From an uncultured Flavobacteriaceae bacterium (GTDB taxonomy: Bacteria > Bacteroidota > Bacteroidia > Flavobacteriales > Flavobacteriaceae): a stretch of 64,000 bases of DNA. Shown in pieces: positions 61,501-64,000 of this stretch (position 1 is the stretch's first letter; the number at the start of each line of letters is the position of its first letter). The notes under the pieces are model-generated. The model made no database searches. It saw nothing but the letters and a program-made list of their open reading frames with translations, and was not told the DNA's origin. The stretch spans positions 1 through 64,000 of the forward strand of contig CANMXP010000001.1 in assembly GCA_947501845.1 (NCBI GenBank). The letters run 5' to 3'. Position numbers and translations under genes: made by a program.

Positions 61501-62882
61501 TTTATAATTTCCCAACGATAAGTTTCGGCTCCACAGCCTAAACTAGCATCTGTGGTATTTGTAACTTGAAAATTTTCTAATAGACATGCATTCCCAAATG
61601 TAAAATCTGGTTCTAATATAGGCTCTACGCATATTGTTTTTGAGACTGAGGTTCCAACTCCGCAAGGTGTTTCGGCAGCTAAGGTTATGGTATATGTTCC
61701 AGGAGTTGTATATACGTGGCTAGGGCTAACAGCTCTTGAAGGCGGGCTTCCGTCACCAAAATCCCATGTATATACATTAAATGTACTACAGTCATTAGTA
61801 TAGCCAGCTATAGTTGTATTGCTGAAAAAAGTAGATGTGTTTGCACATACAATGTTACTAACATTAAAATTTACAGTAGGTACGTCTAAAATAATAATAG
61901 GGCCAGCAGTAAGGAACGTGCTGCCACAGGATGTAGTTATTGTTAAACTTACAGTGTTGCCACCAGGACAATTAAACCTAGTAAATGTATGTGGAATTGG
62001 AAAATCTTGTGATGCTGGAGGGTTTGCTGCATTATAATAAGGAGAGCTTTCTAACTGTGATTGCGTATAGCTTGCTGTATTGCCATCACCATAGTTTATT
62101 TGATAATTGGTATCTGAAGGGTTTAATGCCCAAGACCCAATAGCAAATTCTATAGGAGCTAGTGGAATACATAAATTGGTTGTATTACCAGGAGCTATTA
62201 AAGCACCAATAGGATTATTAGAATTTTTTATAACATAGGTAATAGAATTATTGCAGCCGCTATTACCAATACCAGTAACAACCATATTGTATGATCCTAG
62301 GGATGTATAGGTATGCATTTTAGGAAAGGTTACATTGGTTTCAGAAGTCCCATCTCCCCAATCGATATTATATGATGCTATGCACGCAGATGAATTAGAA
62401 TTGTTACCAACATTTATGGTGTATTGTGGATCTGTATTATTGTCACCACATTTTTCAAAAGGAGCACTAGAGCCAGGAGGTGCATTTAAATTTACAAATT
62501 CTAAATCGGGCTGTTGTTGAATTGAAATAATTTTCGTTATAGGCGTGTTATCTCCATTGCCATCTGTAACTGTTAATGTTACACTGTTATTTTGAAAACC
62601 ACAACCTAATTCGGTATAGAGGTGTGTAGGGTTTCTTTCAGTAGATGTCTTACCATCTCCAAAATCCCAACTAAACGTAAATGGGGCAACTCCAGAAACT
62701 GTAGGTGCAAATGTGATTGCTGTCCCAGAACAAGTGCCATCATTATTAAAAGTAAAGTCAACAGTTGGAGGCTTAATGACGCTTTCAGTATTAGAAATAT
62801 TATGTATAACAGATTTGTTTAATCCAAAAAAAGTAACAATTATTAAAAAAAATAAAAAGGTAAGAAAGGAATTCTTGTTCAT
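58515..62882 (-). CDS. SprB-like T9SS type-B surface adhesin with PKD and SprB repeats
   Basis: The 1455-residue secreted protein has an N-terminal signal (FLTFLFFLIIVTFFG). PKD-type domains (about 40-420, e.g. FTFSWDFGDGKTS, YTWDFGDGSPPS) lead to Cys-rich Ig-like domains (to ~700). Six or seven SprB-type repeats (about 720-1265) then follow, each with a (D/N)G-x-I-x-(I/L)-x-(V/I)-x-GG core and ending Y-x-(V/L)-x-(I/V)-T-D-x-x-(G)-C. A last PKD (1300-1360) and the type-B sorting domain close it (MPNAFTPNGDNLNDYFFP, DTWGSIIYSE, GWDGKIKN). It should be exported by T9SS and held at the surface with the PorP/SprF partner 17 bp downstream. Likely role: gliding or adhesion. Confidence 0.93.
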   Translation of the reverse strand: MNKNSFLTFLFFLIIVTFFGLNKSVIHNISNTESVIKPPTVDFTFNNDGTCSGTAITFAPTVSGVAPFTFSWDFGDGKTSTERNPTHLYTELGCGFQNNSVTLTVTDGNGDNTPITKIISIQQQPDLEFVNLNAPPGSSAPFEKCGDNNTDPQYTINVGNNSNSSACIASYNIDWGDGTSETNVTFPKMHTYTSLGSYNMVVTGIGNSGCNNSITYVIKNSNNPIGALIAPGNTTNLCIPLAPIEFAIGSWALNPSDTNYQINYGDGNTASYTQSQLESSPYYNAANPPASQDFPIPHTFTRFNCPGGNTVSLTITTSCGSTFLTAGPIIILDVPTVNFNVSNIVCANTSTFFSNTTIAGYTNDCSTFNVYTWDFGDGSPPSRAVSPSHVYTTPGTYTITLAAETPCGVGTSVSKTICVEPILEPDFTFGNACLLENFQVTNTTDASLGCGAETYRWEIINYYDSFCGEEPEQWSFVNGTNSSSREPTFRFSTSGTYSLRLTTWNSCGIRRVVTKTIQVKQRPKTELEPISDFCNSATINPVGRVLETCAASTETLTYLWSFPGGTPSSSTSLNPGSIDYTTSGNYTATFSVTNSCGTTTKTANFSVDMVLSPIISPKTAEICSGETFLVRPFTNSTDNVPTGTTYTWSTPVANPSGAISGATAQSSPRNNISQRLSNNTGAPATATYTVSPIANDCPGPGFTVTVTVNPLINVTQNIINNTCFDSDDGSIDITISGGTPFSTGVPYIISWTGPNGFNSNDEDLRDLEPGNYTLRITDDGNCPFTANYRVTEPGLFQILSDSKNDITCFGLNNGRINLNVSGGTTPYTFVWTKVGDPTFSASSEDLSNLAPGQYEVTITEVNNCNTLTSSYTIIEPPLLEVSLASPVDIILCYGAFTGEIDVNVTGGRATETTPGVFNYRYNWTGPNGFRSSNRNLRNIEAGIYNLVVTDNSGCTENLQVTVPQNPEIKLDYTIKEIVCYNDDSGAITINGISGGVPPYAPIQWSNLGTGMVQDNLSHGTYTVTITDALDCTVNFPIVLNNAPIFDINPDVKDVSCFGDSDGSIKLNLVGGESPVTLVWDDSSTSGDERNNIGPGDYSVTITDAKGCVLQESFTIHEPPLLTLIGIASDALDCDDVNSGAIDLEITGGSLPLSIVWSNGSRIEDLSNIPPDIYTVTVTDANGCTETESFEVKRFEPLEAPFEVITNFNCDTKEVDQTFIANVKGGIPPYQLSWSSGTITGENNEIMNTETNGLVILTVTDSFGCVKDFSIQVATPVIDGSSFTVDSFGFSTYDLYSIYDPIQFTNTAIGDFINISWDFGDGNLSSEIDPEHTYTKEGTYTVKQTVTYPFGCKYTSETTLVVEKGYSLVMPNAFTPNGDNLNDYFFPVFIGLNDMTLNIYDTWGSIIYSESGENIRGWDGKIKNTRAENGNYQFKFIAKTFYGGNIIKEGVLTLIK

Positions 62883-63263
62883 GTAGAGTATTTAGTAACA
62901 GTTGGTTAATGCTAAACTAATATTTTGTTAATGTTAAGCAAGTTTTTGGCGTTGAAAAGAAGTAAATTTCGATATGCTACATTTTTTTCGATTTAAATAA
63001 AAAAAAGGGTGTTTATATCTAGAAATGAATGGTTAGAATCTATTCAAGATATAATTAGTTGCACACTAATTTCTTAAATCATTATCTCTTATTGGTTGCT
63101 TAAATAGCTATTCTTTCTTATTTGGCTAGAATTTTATGATGAAATATGTTTATTCCACAAAATGCATAAAATGGCTATGTAAAATTCCAAATACTTAAAT
63201 AAAGGATTTTTAGTATTAAAATTAATATTGGTTCTCACTATATTTACAATTAGAATAATAAAA
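62883..63263. other. Non-coding divergent spacer, adhesin to patatin
   Basis: 381 bp at very low GC without a credible open frame. It must hold promoters for the adhesin (minus) and the patatin gene (plus). It contains the second copy of the 30-bp motif (62971-63000). No hairpin followed by a T-run, no tRNA and no clear TTTG/TAnnTTTG promoter pair were seen. Confidence 0.6.
62971..63000 (+). promoter_or_regulatory. 30-bp conserved intergenic motif, copy B
   Basis: GATATGCTACATT then TTTTTCGATTTAAATAA matches the copy before the amidase gene (20813-20842) at 26 of 30 positions. Here it lies ~90 bp upstream of the adhesin start but in the opposite orientation, and ~260 bp before the patatin gene in the same orientation as copy A. 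Confidence 0.5.
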
Positions 63264-64000
63264 ATGAAAGCATTAGTAATTTCAGGAGGTGGCAGTAAAG
63301 GGGCGTATGCAGGTGGTGTAGCTCAGTATTTAATAGAGGAAGAGAAGAGGGATTACGATATGTTTTTAGGCACATCTACAGGAAGTTTACTGGTGCCACA
63401 TCTAGCAGCTGATGAAATAAGTAAGATTAAAGAGGTATTTACAAATGTTAATCAAGGTAATATTTTTAGTGTGAACCCTTTTGTGCAGCGGAAAAAAGGA
63501 AATCGTGAATTCGTATCAATCGATTTTATAAATACCCTTTGGCAATTCATTAAAATGAAGCGGACTTTTGGAGAAAGTAAGGCATTAAGGCGTTACCTGA
63601 AAAAGCATTTTACTGAAACCGAGTACAACCTGATTAAGGAAACCAAAGAAGATGTTGTTGTTACAGTATCTAATTTGTCTAAAAATAGAGTGGAATATAA
63701 GTCCATAAAAGATTTTAGTTACGACGAATTTTGTGATTGGATATGGATTTCTTGCAATTATATTCCTTTTATGTCTTTGGTTAAAAGAAATAGTTTCGAG
63801 TATGCCGATGGCGGACTAGGTTGTGTAGTGCCTATTAGAGAAGCTATATTGCGAGGCGCTACAGAAGTTGATGCCATCGTTTTGGAGTCTGAGAATATGG
63901 AATACAACAAAGTCTTGGGTAAAAATCCATTTTCTTTAATGATTAATTTGTTTAGTCATTTACTAGACCAAGTAGAACGTAGTGATATTACTATTGGTAA
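63264..64000 (+). CDS. Patatin-like phospholipase, 3' truncated by window edge
   Basis: ATG 63264 opens a frame with no stop to base 64000 (245 codons visible). All patatin motifs are present: oxyanion loop GGGSKGAYAGG at residues 8-18, nucleophile Ser in GTSTGS (about 46-51) and the catalytic Asp in YADGGL (about 182). Patatin-like enzymes are Ser-Asp dyad lipid acyl hydrolases. No signal peptide, so cytoplasmic or peripheral on the membrane. The visible part has no partner domain. The full length and any C-terminal domain lie beyond the window. Confidence 0.92.
   Translation, partial: MKALVISGGGSKGAYAGGVAQYLIEEEKRDYDMFLGTSTGSLLVPHLAADEISKIKEVFTNVNQGNIFSVNPFVQRKKGNREFVSIDFINTLWQFIKMKRTFGESKALRRYLKKHFTETEYNLIKETKEDVVVTVSNLSKNRVEYKSIKDFSYDEFCDWIWISCNYIPFMSLVKRNSFEYADGGLGCVVPIREAILRGATEVDAIVLESENMEYNKVLGKNPFSLMINLFSHLLDQVERSDITIG

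Overview
The window is about 64 kb of AT-rich chromosome from a member of the Bacteroidota, almost certainly a marine-type Flavobacteriaceae. The case rests on: a type IX secretion (T9SS) type-B cargo protein next to a PorP/SprF partner; the bacillithiol gene bshA; a Bacteroidota-style LptD; a TamB-like giant; the conserved block of MCE protein, two Fe-S proteins and a small protein often misnamed 'ABC transporter ATPase'; rare Shine-Dalgarno sequences; and AT-rich codons. It reads as ordinary core chromosome. I see no prophage, integrase, plasmid genes, CRISPR array, tRNA or rRNA.

Layout. 1-1.2 kb: the 3' part of a gene with long tandem coiled-coil repeats, cut by the window edge. 1.2-7.4 kb: mostly minus-strand housekeeping genes (a THUMP-like methyltransferase, an AI-2E exporter-family protein, a TrmH-type methyltransferase, DUF4159, rsmE, tsaD) with a plus-strand DUF1223 gene. 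7.5-17.5 kb, plus strand: TamB-like protein, pfkA-gap, a BadF-type sugar kinase, a DUF1080 lipoprotein and a hybrid histidine-kinase-like protein that lacks its phospho-accepting His. 17.5-20.7 kb, minus: lptD-ridA. 20.9-31.5 kb, plus: amidase, MCE protein, Fe-S pair, small conserved protein, serB, a GH3/beta-lactamase fusion and bshA. 31.5-39.6 kb: an outer-membrane barrel, a GlcD/GlcF-type FAD/Fe-S fusion, an AlkD-like protein, a WYL-regulated small-gene module ending in a frameshifted gene, and an LpxH-like phosphoesterase. 39.8-44.1 kb, plus: aroC, GH43, a dicarboxylate symporter and a sulfurtransferase. 44.4-53.8 kb, mostly minus: a MuiA/DUF4139 protein carrying a nested SusC-like plug, a DCC protein, MutS2 without Smr, DUF2911-TPR (plus), miaE, and a recG with a nuclease domain inserted in frame. 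54-64 kb: a beta-helix lipoprotein, an M1 peptidase, PorP/SprF plus a 1455-residue T9SS adhesin, and a patatin-like gene running off the right edge.

Envelope work dominates: LPS export (lptD, LpxH-like), the MCE and TamB proteins, peptidoglycan turnover (amidase, GH3 fusion, sugar kinase) and surface display by T9SS.

The strongest unusual signal is recG (51295-53832). About 147 codons encoding a DUF559/PD-(D/E)XK-type nuclease sit in frame between helicase motifs II and III. The insert carries a GC-rich hairpin near each end and an imperfect direct repeat at its junctions, so it looks like a mobile nuclease cassette living inside an essential-type repair gene. Other points of note are the kinase without its H-box His, the MuiA/SusC-plug chimera, a 30-bp motif shared by two distant intergenic regions, and a 187-bp gene broken by one extra base.
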